Below, in pieces: positions 34,787 to 44,718 of a DNA stretch of 64,000 nucleotides (positions are counted from its first letter, which is position 1; every line of letters starts with the position of its first letter). The notes under the pieces were generated by a model, which made no database searches, was not told the origin of the DNA, and saw nothing but the letters and a program-made list of their open reading frames with translations. A program made the position numbers and the translations under genes. Source of the stretch: Chitinophaga pinensis (GTDB lineage Bacteria; Bacteroidota; Bacteroidia; Flavobacteriales_D; Crocinitomicaceae); contig CAMDNE010000013.1 in NCBI GenBank assembly GCA_945902745.1, forward strand, positions 1 to 64,000. Direction: 5' to 3'.

Positions 34787-35635
34787 TTAACGATCCGTTT
34801 CAATGTTTAACATGCTGTGTTTACTTACCAATTCACCTTTAGAATTGCGTGCAGTTATGTAATAAACGTAAGTTCCTTTTGAAACAATTTCACCGTTCAC
34901 CCCGTTACCATCCCAAACAAAATTAGCGTCTGTTGATTGGTAAACTGTCTTGCTGTTTTTATCAATAACCACTATACTAAAATCAGAAAGATTATTGGAT
35001 TCAATAGAAAAAACATCATTAATTCTGTCTCCATTTGGTGTAAAAACATTTGGTAAAACACCTAGATATTCCTCATCTTCTATAACATCAACTATTTCCG
35101 GTGCTAACTGATCAACTTCGTTCTTGTTTACCTTATCAACTTGTTGAATTTTTTCAATGATAACAACGTCTTTGTTTTCCTTATTGATTAAAACTGGAGT
35201 AATTATATGTTCTGTGATTTTATTCTCTTCAGTATAAGCTTCTCCTAAACTACTATTTAACACTTCAGACAAGTAAACGTTCAAAAAGTTCGTTGCGTCA
35301 TCTGGTTTTTCAACACGTTCGCTTTTTTCTTTAATTGATTCAGACTGTATTTGACCTTGTTTTTTTGTTTCTGTAGGTTTTGAAATTGTTTTACTTTGAA
35401 TTATTTTATCTGTTTTCTTTTCTGTCAAAACAAAATAGCTAACAACAGCAACAGAAGCCGCAACAGTTAAACCGACAATTGTTTTAATAAACAATGACGT
35501 TCCTGTTGCAGCCGTAACACTCGTTACGCCTCCAATTTGAGAAGAAATATTAACCCAAAGTTCAGGGCGAACATTCGCCTCAAATCCGTTTAATTTTTCT
35601 CCGAAAAGATCCTTTATGTTGTCTTTACCTTCCAC
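34787..35635 (-). CDS. Anti-sigma-like membrane protein with gliding motility-associated C-terminal domain
   Basis: 282 residues from a GTG start. The N-terminal part (MEGKDNIKDLFGEKLNGFE) looks like the short cytoplasmic head of Bacteroidetes anti-sigma factors. One membrane span lies at about residues 47-68, followed by a charged linker. The C-terminal 85 residues are a CHU_C domain (PNVFTPNGDRINDVFSI near 195, then VVIDKNSKTVYQS and WDGNGVNGEIVSKGTYVYYI). The start overlaps the end of the ECF sigma gene by 11 bp, so sigma and this protein are translated together. The combination of an inner-membrane anchor and a T9SS-type domain is odd. Confidence 0.82.
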   Translation of the reverse strand: MEGKDNIKDLFGEKLNGFEANVRPELWVNISSQIGGVTSVTAATGTSLFIKTIVGLTVAASVAVVSYFVLTEKKTDKIIQSKTISKPTETKKQGQIQSESIKEKSERVEKPDDATNFLNVYLSEVLNSSLGEAYTEENKITEHIITPVLINKENKDVVIIEKIQQVDKVNKNEVDQLAPEIVDVIEDEEYLGVLPNVFTPNGDRINDVFSIESNNLSDFSIVVIDKNSKTVYQSTDANFVWDGNGVNGEIVSKGTYVYYITARNSKGELVSKHSMLNIETDR

Positions 35636-36161
35636 CGTCTAGTAATTCTAATTTTTCTCTTAAATGCGCCCTTGCTCTTGAATATTGTGATTTTGATGTA
35701 TTCTCACTAATTCCAAGCGTTTGTGCTATTTCAAAATGTGTATATCCTTCAATTGCAAACATATTAAACACAACTTTATATCCTGTAGGCATTGCTTGAA
35801 CCAGTTTCATTAAGTCCTCTGCAATTAATCCTTCAAAAACAAAAGAATTGTTTTCAATTTTATAACCTACATCATCAATATTCATGTCGCCCAACAATTT
35901 ACCATTTTTCCTAATCTGGTCAAGTGCTGTATTTACCATAATCCTTCTTATCCAACCCTCCAAAGATCCCTCCATTTTGAAGTCTTTTAGCTTGCTGTAT
36001 ACTTTTACAAAACCATCTTGTAAAACATCTTCTGCTTGTTCTGTGTTTTTAGCATATCTCAGACAAACACCTAACATTTTCCGCGCAAATTTATCAAACA
36101 ACTTTTGCTGTGCACGAACATTCCCTTTAACACATTCTATTACTAAAGTTGTATCATCCAT
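35625..36161 (-). CDS. ECF-type RNA polymerase sigma factor (sigma-70 family)
   Basis: 178 residues from the ATG at 36161 (MDDTTLVIECVKGN); a TTG six codons earlier is less likely. Region 2 holds LFDKFARKMLGVCLRYAKN and AEDVLQDGFVKVYSKL. Region 4 holds YKVVFNMFAIEGYTHFEIAQ and LGISENTSKSQYSRA, the helix-turn-helix for the -35 element. It is co-transcribed with the anti-sigma-like CHU_C protein, suggesting control by an envelope or surface signal. It is divergent from the TlpA-like gene. Confidence 0.93.
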   Translation of the reverse strand: MDDTTLVIECVKGNVRAQQKLFDKFARKMLGVCLRYAKNTEQAEDVLQDGFVKVYSKLKDFKMEGSLEGWIRRIMVNTALDQIRKNGKLLGDMNIDDVGYKIENNSFVFEGLIAEDLMKLVQAMPTGYKVVFNMFAIEGYTHFEIAQTLGISENTSKSQYSRARAHLREKLELLDGGR

Positions 36162-36266
36162 ACCAGCGTCTATTTGCAAAGACTAACGTTTTTTAAAAAA
36201 GGTTGCATAAGAGATAAAGTTACCGACAAAAAAGCATTATTTTTACTATTCCAAAAGCAAAATTGC

Positions 36267-37488
36267 ATGTTTAATTTTTTAAAGTGTTGTTTCTTCTTTC
36301 TAATAACACTCCATGTTACCGGTCAAAACGTCACGCCACGTCTTAAAAAAGGTAATTGGTCCGGTAATTTGCAATTAAATCAAAATACGCGCTTACCTTT
36401 CAAGTTATTTATTGAAAAAAAAAAAAACATACGTCTTCACAATTTTTAATGGAGAAGAAGAAATCACATTAATTCAACGTCAAACAACGAAAGATTCTCT
36501 TAAATTATCATTCCCATTATTTAATTCAACGCTTTTTTTAAATATAAAAAGCAATTCGATCATGTCTGGTTATTGGCTGAATCTTAATAAAGGTGTTAAT
36601 TACAAAATTCCATGTGATCTTACATCTTTTTCAAAAACAAATCAAACGTCAGTTATTCAACCTGTTAATTTTGGAGGGAAATGGGAATCCACTTTTGAAC
36701 CAAACACAGTTGACGCATATAAAGCTATAGGCCTTTTTAACCAAAATAAATGTGCAATAAACGGAACCTTTCTCACGGAAACAGGTGATTATCGCTATTT
36801 AAGCGGTGAAGTAAACGGAAACAACCTTTTGCTTTCTTGTTTTGATGGTTCACACGCCTTTTTGTTTACTGGAAAAATGCAAAATGATTCTATTTATGGG
36901 TCATTTTTTAGTGGAAAGCATTGGGAAACGACTTGGGTAGCAAGGAAAAATGAAACTTTTCAACTTACAAACCCAGACTCCTTAACTTTTTTGGTAGACA
37001 CAACAAAATTCCATTTCGAATTAAAAGATCTTCAGGGGAATAAATTTACCTTTCCAAATGATAGTTTAGAAGGAAAAATAACCATCATTCAAATAATGGG
37101 AACTTGGTGTCCAAACTGTATGGATGAAACACGTTATTTCAAAGAATTAAAAAATAAATACCGTGATCAAGGTTTGGAAATAATATCAATTGGTTATGAA
37201 GTAGGGGATACATTTGAAGAACACTCGGCTAAAATTGCATCACTTCAAAAAAGACTCGATTTAGATTTTATTTTCTTAGTTGGTGGTGGTGCAAACAAAG
37301 ATTTAGCATCAGAACATTTTAAAATGCTCAGCCACATAATTTCTTTTCCTACTGCAATATTTATTGGCCGTGATGGACGAATAAGAAAAATACACACTGG
37401 GTTTTCTGGACCAGGAACTGGTGAGCACTATTTAAATTATATGAAAGAAACAGAGTTATTAATAGAATCAATGTTAAAGGCTAATTAA
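36267..37488 (+). CDS. TlpA-like thioredoxin-fold protein, reading frame broken at an A13 tract
   Basis: The protein starts at MFNFLKCCFFFLITLHVTGQ (a signal peptide) and reads to a run of 13 A at 36415-36427. The frame that continues the homology after the run is different: it restarts with TYVFTIFNGEEEI and goes on to 37488. Removing one A joins them into one protein of about 406 residues. The C-terminal half is a thioredoxin-like AhpC/TSA/TlpA domain with WCPNC near residue 287 and the cis-Pro region SFPTAIFIG near 365. A periplasmic or surface thiol-disulfide role is likely. Either the tract is a sequencing error, or the gene is switched or rescued by slippage. Confidence 0.82.
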
Positions 37489-37922
37489 CACCCAATTTTG
37501 TTTACTCGCATTTGATGTCTTCCTCCTTCAAATTCAGTCGTTAAAAAAACATCAATCATATCAAGAGCCTCTTCTTCTGAAATAAACCGAGCAGGTAAAG
37601 CAATTATATTTGCATCATTGTGTAAACGCGCTAATTCAGCTATTTCTTTTTTCCAACATAAAGCGCTTCTAATGCCCTGATGTTTATTTGCTGTCATATT
37701 TATTCCGTTTCCTGAACCACAAATTAAAATTCCTTTCATCCCAACATTATCTTCAACCATAGAAGCAACAGGGTGTCCGAAATCTGGGTAATCTATACTT
37801 TCTTCAGAAAAGCAACCGAAATCTTTTATTTCAAAACCTCTTTTTTTTAAGTGTTCTATGACCTTTTCTTTTAAACTAAACCCTGCGTGATCCGCACCTA
37901 TTGGAATGACTACATTACTCAT
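37485..37922 (-). CDS. rpiB: Ribose-5-phosphate isomerase B
   Basis: 145 residues of the LacAB/RpiB family, interconverting ribose-5-phosphate and ribulose-5-phosphate. GADHAGFSLKEKVIEHL lies near residue 8, with the phosphate-binding and catalytic segment ILICGSGNGINMTANKHQG near 65 (the catalytic Cys is that of CGSG) and a His-containing RLHNDANIIALPARF near 98. The 3' end overlaps the convergent TlpA-like gene by 4 bp. Confidence 0.95.
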   Translation of the reverse strand: MSNVVIPIGADHAGFSLKEKVIEHLKKRGFEIKDFGCFSEESIDYPDFGHPVASMVEDNVGMKGILICGSGNGINMTANKHQGIRSALCWKKEIAELARLHNDANIIALPARFISEEEALDMIDVFLTTEFEGGRHQMRVNKIGC

Positions 37923-38595
37923 AATTTCATTTTAAAACAAATGTAGTGTATATCAACAATTGAATCAAGTTTTAAACATTACATATATTATCAATTCTCT
38001 TAATCCTTTTAAATCAAGGGTTAATAAAAATTGTTTTTAACAAGCTTTTAAAGAATCTTGATGGTTTACGGTTTATAACTAATAACAATTTAAAATAGGA
38101 ATATCATATAATAATTCTAAGCTAGAATATTAATTACATATCCTATAAAAGTTAATAATAGTATTCCTTTTTTATCCATATCTAAAAACACATTTTTTAC
38201 TGCTTTTATGAATTATAATTATCAACAATTTAACTTCTTCTCTTTTTGTTAATAAACATGAAAATGACTGCAAACAAAACTTTATCTTATTAATTTAATG
38301 TTTATAAATCTTACTAGAAAATTTATAACTCATAAAAACAACTATAATCGTTATTAAATATACACATATGAACACCCTTAATAAATAGTAATAAATTTTC
38401 TTATAAATAAATTCTTTTCTTTTATTCTATTATAAAAAACATTAACCTGGCTATTTTGATTTTTAAATATAAAAACCTAGCTTTAAAAATTACGTTTAAT
38501 AAAACCACTTTAATTAAACGAAATAAACTTTAATAAAAAAGTAAAAATCACCGTTTTATAGGTGAACTACGCAAACAAAATAAGGAACGCAAAAA
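37923..38595. other. 673-bp very AT-rich intergenic region
   Basis: No coding frame of use. Contains the palindrome ATTCTAAGCTAGAAT at 38114-38128, a small TCACC/GGTGA inverted repeat at 38548-38565, and two 9-mers one base away from a DnaA box (TTATCCATA at 38172-38180 and TTATCAACA at 38219-38227). It may hold the promoter of the large histidine kinase gene, rpiB transcription start signals, or possibly an origin. None of these is proven. Confidence 0.4.
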
Positions 38596-41500
38596 ATGAT
38601 TTTTAAGTTTAATATGTTTGGAATATTTAAAAAATCAGGTGCTGAGTTTCAACCCTATTATGAGCGTGAAAATGATTTTAAAAGACAAGCTTTTTTACAT
38701 GCAATTGCTGCTTTAGTTGTAAGTCCTATTTTTTGCTTATTAGTTTATAATAGTGAAGTACCTCGTGTGTATATTTTGATAAGCCTATCTTATACCATCA
38801 TGTTTCCTTTGTATATTGTTATATGCTATTTTATTAAGAAGTTAACAGACAAATTACTTTATTTTTTCATTTCTCATTTATTTTTTGTCACGTTTTTGGC
38901 ATTTCAAGATTTAATATCAAGCAATTTTGAATTATTTAGTTTATTCTGTTTTTATACGCTTTATTCCGTTGTGTTATACGTAATTCAAAGACTTTATCCA
39001 GCAATTTTATATAATTCTTTTGTACTCTTTTTATTGATCTATGGGTTTCAATACAATGACAAATCAGAAATTTCTAAGCTAGCTGTATTTGGTTTATTTT
39101 CTATTATAGCTTGTTGTTCCATTATAGTTTTATCATCAAGGCAAAAAATGATTAATAGCGTTGAGGATTATTCAAATTATTTAAAGAAGATAGTTAATAA
39201 TCCTGGTGTAGGATTTGTCCTATTAAAATTTGAAGCCAATTTTCAAAAGCTAATTGATCAAAACAGAGAATCGTATAAAATTTTAGATTGTAAACAAAAT
39301 GCAATTAAGGAAGTTGTATTATCCCATTTAACAGATTTTGAAAAAAATATAATTTTTACCTTGAAAATAGGAAATAGTTTTAATAAAAAAATAGTTATCC
39401 CCGGTGAATATCCTAAAACAATAGAAATTGAAGTAAGTACTTTGTCTTTAAAAAATGGTTTTTATTCCCTTTTTAGAATAGTGGATATTACTAATAGTGT
39501 AATAGAAAAACAAGAATTATCGAATAGTTTAGCAAAGTATAGAAATTTATATTATACCAATTTAGCTGGTGTTTTTACTACAGATTTAGATTCTAAAATA
39601 ATAGATTGTAATCAATCATTTATTGATATTTTTGAAAATAGCATTAAAATAAATGATTATCTGTTTTCTAAAAACGTTCAAAAAGAATGGAAAGAAATAT
39701 TAGAATTAATTGGCGTAAATGAAAATATAAAAAACTACCAAACTCATATAAAAATTAAGAATGGTACGACTAAATGGTTGATTTTTAATTGGCACTTAAA
39801 CAAAGAAGAAAATTTCATTGAAGGAACAATAATAGATATATCTGACGTACAAAAAGCCTCTGCAGCACTGAGTCAAAATGAAGAAAAATATAGATTAATT
39901 TATGAAGAGTCTAATGATGCTATTTTATTATTGAAAGATGATAAAATTATTGATGTGAATAGGAAAGGAATTCAATTATTTGGAATTCCATATAAAGAAT
40001 TATTAGAAAAGAACTTAATAGATCTTTCTTTATTTAATGATGAAACAAACAGAAGAGAATATATAAAAAACACTGATTTACTTCAATCTTTAAAAAGCGT
40101 GAAATTTAATTGGATTTTTAAAGGTAACAATGATATAATTGAAGCTGAGGTTGTTATAATTGAGTTAATGTTAGAAAATATAAAATATTATCAATGTGTC
40201 ATTCATGATTTAACGCAAAGAAACATAAACACAAGAGCAATTGAATCAAACAGAAAAAACTTTAAGTCTATATTAGATAACACCCCAGAAGGTATCATTA
40301 TTATTAATGATAATACCGTTTTATATTCAAATCCTGAAGCTATTAATTTAATTGGATCAAATGAAATAGTGTTAGAAAACATTTTCATTGAAAGTGATCA
40401 ACAACAATTTAATTTATTAATTAATGAACAAAAAACATCTAAAGAAATAAAGCAAAATCAGTTTAAATTACTGAATAAGAGTTCACAAGAACTATTATTA
40501 GACGTAACAATTGTTTCAATAGACTTTGAGGAAAAAGAATCAATTTTGGTTATTTTAAAAGATATCTCCCTTAGAAATGAATTGTCAAAAGAAATTATTA
40601 GAGCGGAAATTGCAGAGGAATCTAATAAAAGACTTGAAAAAGAAATTAAAGTAAGGATAAAAACAGAAAAACTATTAAAAGAACAATTCATTCGAAGCAA
40701 TGCAATCTTCGATAGTTCATCTAATACATTATTGTTAACGCTAGACACTGATTTAAATTTTTCTTCATTTAACACGCATTGTCAAAGTTATTTTAATTAT
40801 TTGACTGAACAGAAAATGGAAGTTAACAACTCTTTCAGTGTGTTTTTTAAAAAATTGTTTGAAGAAAGGGAATTAAGATTTTTTAGAAAAACACTAAAGA
40901 ATATTTTAAGTGGTGCTTCCAAACAAATTGAAACTAAATTTTTATCAAAAGGATTAAATAGATGGATTGAATTATTTATAAATCCTATTTTTGATATTGA
41001 CGGAAAAGTGATAGAAATATCCTTAGTTGGTCATGATATTACAGATAAGAAAAACACAGAAAATCAAATAAAAGATTCCCTTAAAGAAAAAGAAGTACTC
41101 CTAAAAGAAATCCATCACAGGGTAAAAAATAATTTGCAGGTTATTTCAAGTATTTTGAACTTGCAAAGTTCTTTTGTTTCTGATGAAAGAACATTAGAAA
41201 TATTAGAGGAAAGTAGAAATAGAATTCATTCGATGGCAACAATACACGAAAACCTATATTTAACAACTAATTTTTCCTCTATTGATTTTGCTAGTTATTT
41301 ACAAAATCTAAGCACAAAATTAATTTCCTCTTATCATGTTGCCCCAATTACAATTAATTTAAGAACAGAATTGACGTCAATTAATTTATTGTTGGACCAA
41401 GCAATTCCTTGTGGGTTATTAGTAAATGAATTAATAACGAACGCAATTAAGTATGCATTTGTAAATAGGAGTGAGGGAGAAATATTAATAGGATTAAAAG

Positions 41501-41694
41501 AAAACCAAGGAATTATAGAATTAAAAATAGAAGATAATGGAGTTGGTTTACCATCAAATTTTGAAATATTTAAGTCAAACTCACTTGGCTTACAATTAGT
41601 TTCTACATTAGTAGAACAATTAGATGGTGAAATAAATATTTTGAACGAAAAAGGAACAAAATATTTGATTACATTTGAAAAGGACAAACCATAA
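38596..41694 (+). CDS. Multi-PAS sensor histidine kinase (HisKA_2/HWE-like type)
   Basis: 1032 residues. The N-terminus carries about six hydrophobic spans (roughly residues 30-195). Several PAS-like modules follow (about 310-425, 430-550, 555-670, 700-815; for example EKYRLIYEESNDAILLLKDD). The kinase domain has the phospho-acceptor motif HHRVKNNLQVISSILNLQ near 840 and an ATP-binding part with NELITNAIKYAF near 945 and DNGVGLP near 975. Genes of this type work through a response regulator, here the LytTR regulator 5 bp downstream. The signal is unknown. The gene is more AT-rich than its neighbours. Confidence 0.9.
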   Translation: MIFKFNMFGIFKKSGAEFQPYYERENDFKRQAFLHAIAALVVSPIFCLLVYNSEVPRVYILISLSYTIMFPLYIVICYFIKKLTDKLLYFFISHLFFVTFLAFQDLISSNFELFSLFCFYTLYSVVLYVIQRLYPAILYNSFVLFLLIYGFQYNDKSEISKLAVFGLFSIIACCSIIVLSSRQKMINSVEDYSNYLKKIVNNPGVGFVLLKFEANFQKLIDQNRESYKILDCKQNAIKEVVLSHLTDFEKNIIFTLKIGNSFNKKIVIPGEYPKTIEIEVSTLSLKNGFYSLFRIVDITNSVIEKQELSNSLAKYRNLYYTNLAGVFTTDLDSKIIDCNQSFIDIFENSIKINDYLFSKNVQKEWKEILELIGVNENIKNYQTHIKIKNGTTKWLIFNWHLNKEENFIEGTIIDISDVQKASAALSQNEEKYRLIYEESNDAILLLKDDKIIDVNRKGIQLFGIPYKELLEKNLIDLSLFNDETNRREYIKNTDLLQSLKSVKFNWIFKGNNDIIEAEVVIIELMLENIKYYQCVIHDLTQRNINTRAIESNRKNFKSILDNTPEGIIIINDNTVLYSNPEAINLIGSNEIVLENIFIESDQQQFNLLINEQKTSKEIKQNQFKLLNKSSQELLLDVTIVSIDFEEKESILVILKDISLRNELSKEIIRAEIAEESNKRLEKEIKVRIKTEKLLKEQFIRSNAIFDSSSNTLLLTLDTDLNFSSFNTHCQSYFNYLTEQKMEVNNSFSVFFKKLFEERELRFFRKTLKNILSGASKQIETKFLSKGLNRWIELFINPIFDIDGKVIEISLVGHDITDKKNTENQIKDSLKEKEVLLKEIHHRVKNNLQVISSILNLQSSFVSDERTLEILEESRNRIHSMATIHENLYLTTNFSSIDFASYLQNLSTKLISSYHVAPITINLRTELTSINLLLDQAIPCGLLVNELITNAIKYAFVNRSEGEILIGLKENQGIIELKIEDNGVGLPSNFEIFKSNSLGLQLVSTLVEQLDGEINILNEKGTKYLITFEKDKP

Positions 41695-41699
41695 ATCGC

Positions 41700-42455
41700 A
41701 TGTCAAAAATTAATATTCTAGTTGTAGAAGATGAATCAATTGTATCTAAAGATATTCAATATAGTTTGAATAAATTGGGGTATAATGTTGTTGGCGCATC
41801 CGCAACAGGAGAAAAAGCAATCGAGATAGCAAGAGAAGAGCGCCCAGACCTTGTCCTAATGGATATTATGCTTAAGGGTGCTATGAACGGAATCGAAACC
41901 GCAGAAATAATTAAATCTGAATTGTCTATTCCTGTTGTTTTTCTAACAGCCTATGCTGACGAGTCAACATTGTCAAAAGCAAAAATAACAGAGCCTTATG
42001 GTTATATTATTAAGCCTTTTAAAGAAATAGACCTCCATACATCTATTGAGATGGCAATCTACAAACATGGAAAGGAAAGAGAAATAATTAGGGAAAGAGA
42101 TTTATTATATTCTATTGTTGAAAATAAAGAAGCATCAAATGATTTTATTTTCGTTAAATCTAACAGTAGACTGGTTAAATTAAACACGAGTGAAATTTTT
42201 TATATAGAAGCGTTAAAAGATTATGTTGTAATTCACACTATAGACACACGATTTACAATTCATTCAACCATGAAAGACATTGAGTCAAAAATGGGAGTAG
42301 CTGATTTTATTAGAGTTCACCGCTCATTTATAGTACGTTTAGATAAAATAGCCACAATAGAATTTCCTAATTTAACGTTAGAAAATGATAAAAAAGTAAT
42401 TCCTATTGGCGGCTCGTTTCGCGATGATTTGAATAATAGAATTAAAACCGTTTAA
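41700..42455 (+). CDS. LytTR-family response regulator
   Basis: 251 residues: a receiver domain (NILVVEDESIVSKDI, phospho-Asp in LVLMDIMLKG near residue 55, Thr in FLTAYADE, Lys in IKPFKE) followed by a LytTR DNA-binding domain (about 150-250; KLNTSEIFYIEALKDYVVIH, FIRVHRSFIV). Such regulators bind direct repeats upstream of target genes. It is the certain partner of the preceding kinase. The stop overlaps the convergent rnr gene by 4 bp. Confidence 0.93.
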   Translation: MSKINILVVEDESIVSKDIQYSLNKLGYNVVGASATGEKAIEIAREERPDLVLMDIMLKGAMNGIETAEIIKSELSIPVVFLTAYADESTLSKAKITEPYGYIIKPFKEIDLHTSIEMAIYKHGKEREIIRERDLLYSIVENKEASNDFIFVKSNSRLVKLNTSEIFYIEALKDYVVIHTIDTRFTIHSTMKDIESKMGVADFIRVHRSFIVRLDKIATIEFPNLTLENDKKVIPIGGSFRDDLNNRIKTV

Positions 42456-44587
42456 TCAACGATTAATTCTAAATCTATTTGTCTTTTTCTTGGGTGAACT
42501 TCGTAAATTCGAACCTTAACCTTGTCTCCAAAATTGTATTCCTTTTTTGTGCGAGCACCAATAATGCAATACTTGTCTGCGTTGAAAGAAAAGCGATCAC
42601 CAGGAATATCATTCATTGGAACCATTCCCTCACAATAATTGTCATCCATTTTAACAAAAAGCCCAAACTCCGCAATTCCAGAAACAGTTCCCAGAAACTC
42701 TTCTCCTATATGGTCTTGTACAAATAGCGTTTGGAAGTATTTTGTTGATTCTCGTTCAGCCTCAACAGCTTTCCTTTCCATACGAGAAATACGCTTACAA
42801 ACTTCGTTTAGGTCTTTACCATAACGGTGTTTTTTTGTCGTTAATTCTTCTTGTAAGATTCTGTGAACAATTAAATCAGCATAACGTCTTATTGGAGAAG
42901 TAAAGTGCGTATAATAATCAAACGCCAAACCGTAATGACCAATATTCGTCGTTTCGTAAGTGGCCTTAGCCATTGAGCGAATAGCCATGGTTTGAATCAA
43001 TGAATATTCGTTTTTTAAACGAATATCGTCTAAAAGTCTGTTGATGCTTGATGCAATTTGATCAGGATTAGAAAAATCAAGTTTATATCCAAATTTATCA
43101 ATGAAGATATTGAAAACAGCAATTTTTTCAAGACTTGGTTTGTCGTGTACTCGATAAACAAAAGGAACTTGGTCTCTACCTTTTTTTGGTTCAGAAACAA
43201 AAGTTGCAACTTTTCTGTTTGCCAAAAGCATGAATTCTTCTATTAATTTATTGGCATCTTTTGATGTTTTAATTACCACCTCTTCCGGATGACCTTTTTC
43301 ATCTAATTTGAATCGCATTTCTTCAGACTCAATATTTAACGCCCCATGTTTTAGTCGCGCTTTTCGCAAAATTTTAGCTATTTTATCGAGAATAAGAATT
43401 TCTTTCTTAAAATCCCCGTCTTTTCCCTCAATAATTTCTTGTGCTTCTTCATAACTAAAACGGCGGTCAGAATGGATCACCGTCTTACCAAACCATTGGT
43501 TATAAACTTTTCCTTCTTCGTCCATTTCGAAAACCGCTGAAAAACTAAACTTATCTTCATTTGGACGAAGAGAACACGCCATGTTGGATAATTGTTCAGG
43601 CAGCATCGGAACTACTCTATCCACTAAGTAAACAGAATTTGACCGTTTTAATGCTTCTGTGTCCATCGCGCTTCCCGGTCGAACATAATTACTCACATCA
43701 GCGATATGAATGCCAATTTCTAAATGACCGTTTTCTAATTCTTTAAAAGATAAAGCATCGTCAAAATCTTTTGCATCAACAGGGTCGATAGTAAAAGTAG
43801 TTATTGGACGGAAATCACGACGTTTTGCAACTTCTTCCTGATCCAAATCTAACCCAATAACCTCTGCTTCTGCTAATACTTCTTGCGGAAACTTATAATC
43901 TATACCATGGTTACATAAAATGCTGATCATTTCTGTATCATTGGAGCCGGACTTACCTAATACTTCAACGACTTCTCCATAGGGATTTTTGGATGTTTTA
44001 GGCCAAACAGTAATTTTTACTAAAGCTTTGTCACCTTGTTTCCCACCATTTAATTTTTCTTTTGGAATATAAATATCCGTTCCAGCTTTTAAATTGTCAG
44101 GAATTAAAAACGCAAATTTTTCATGAATTTCTAAGGTTCCAACAAATTGTGTACGTTCTCTTGATAAAACAGCAGTAACCTCTCCTTCGTTTCTAGTTTT
44201 TCCACGTTTAAAAACGCGCGCCTTAACTCGGTCACCATTGAGCGCTTGACCTATATTTTGCGGCGCGATATATAAATCATTTTCCTCATCATCACTAACA
44301 ACAAAACCGGCTCCTCGAGCCGTTAATTCAATAAAACCTTCAATAGAATCGTCTTTTGAATTAAAAGCATAAACCCCATGTGCATGTCTTTGTAAAACAC
44401 TTTGTTGACATAGTTCTTCTAAAATATCAAAAACTAATTTTCTTAAAGCATTTTCCCTAACATCAATCAAAGCACAAACTTGTTTATGACTAAGAACACT
44501 ATCTGGATTTTTTTCAAAGCATTTTCTCACAACATGCGTAAGGCTGCTCTTCATTTTACTAGGTTTATTTTGCTTATTTCTTGACAT
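42452..44587 (-). CDS. rnr: Ribonuclease R
   Basis: 711 residues of the RNase II/R family, a processive 3'-5' exoribonuclease that degrades structured RNA. Domain order: an N-terminal helix-turn-helix-like part (about 10-60), two cold-shock domains (about 70-230; the GFVVSDDEENDLYIAP segment and the second CSD), the RNB catalytic domain with TIDPVDAKDFDDALSF near 265 (Asp ligands for Mg), MLPEQLSNMACSLRPNEDK, the HFTSPIRRYADLIVHR segment near 575, and an S1 domain at the end. It has no operon partner. Confidence 0.96.
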   Translation of the reverse strand: MSRNKQNKPSKMKSSLTHVVRKCFEKNPDSVLSHKQVCALIDVRENALRKLVFDILEELCQQSVLQRHAHGVYAFNSKDDSIEGFIELTARGAGFVVSDDEENDLYIAPQNIGQALNGDRVKARVFKRGKTRNEGEVTAVLSRERTQFVGTLEIHEKFAFLIPDNLKAGTDIYIPKEKLNGGKQGDKALVKITVWPKTSKNPYGEVVEVLGKSGSNDTEMISILCNHGIDYKFPQEVLAEAEVIGLDLDQEEVAKRRDFRPITTFTIDPVDAKDFDDALSFKELENGHLEIGIHIADVSNYVRPGSAMDTEALKRSNSVYLVDRVVPMLPEQLSNMACSLRPNEDKFSFSAVFEMDEEGKVYNQWFGKTVIHSDRRFSYEEAQEIIEGKDGDFKKEILILDKIAKILRKARLKHGALNIESEEMRFKLDEKGHPEEVVIKTSKDANKLIEEFMLLANRKVATFVSEPKKGRDQVPFVYRVHDKPSLEKIAVFNIFIDKFGYKLDFSNPDQIASSINRLLDDIRLKNEYSLIQTMAIRSMAKATYETTNIGHYGLAFDYYTHFTSPIRRYADLIVHRILQEELTTKKHRYGKDLNEVCKRISRMERKAVEAERESTKYFQTLFVQDHIGEEFLGTVSGIAEFGLFVKMDDNYCEGMVPMNDIPGDRFSFNADKYCIIGARTKKEYNFGDKVKVRIYEVHPRKRQIDLELIVD

Positions 44588-44694
44588 ATATGCGAAGTTA
44601 AAGCAATTTTTGCTAAATAGCAGTTCAAAACGGAACTAAAAAAGTGCTGTTGAAAGAATATGCACGATTGATAAAATCATCTAATGAAGATTGA

Positions 44695-44702
44695 TAACTT
44701 TG
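44695..44702 (+). promoter_or_regulatory. -7 promoter element of ferritin
   Basis: A perfect TAACTTTG, 16 bp before the ferritin start. Confidence 0.5.
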
Positions 44703-44718
44703 TAAAAAACAAGATAAT

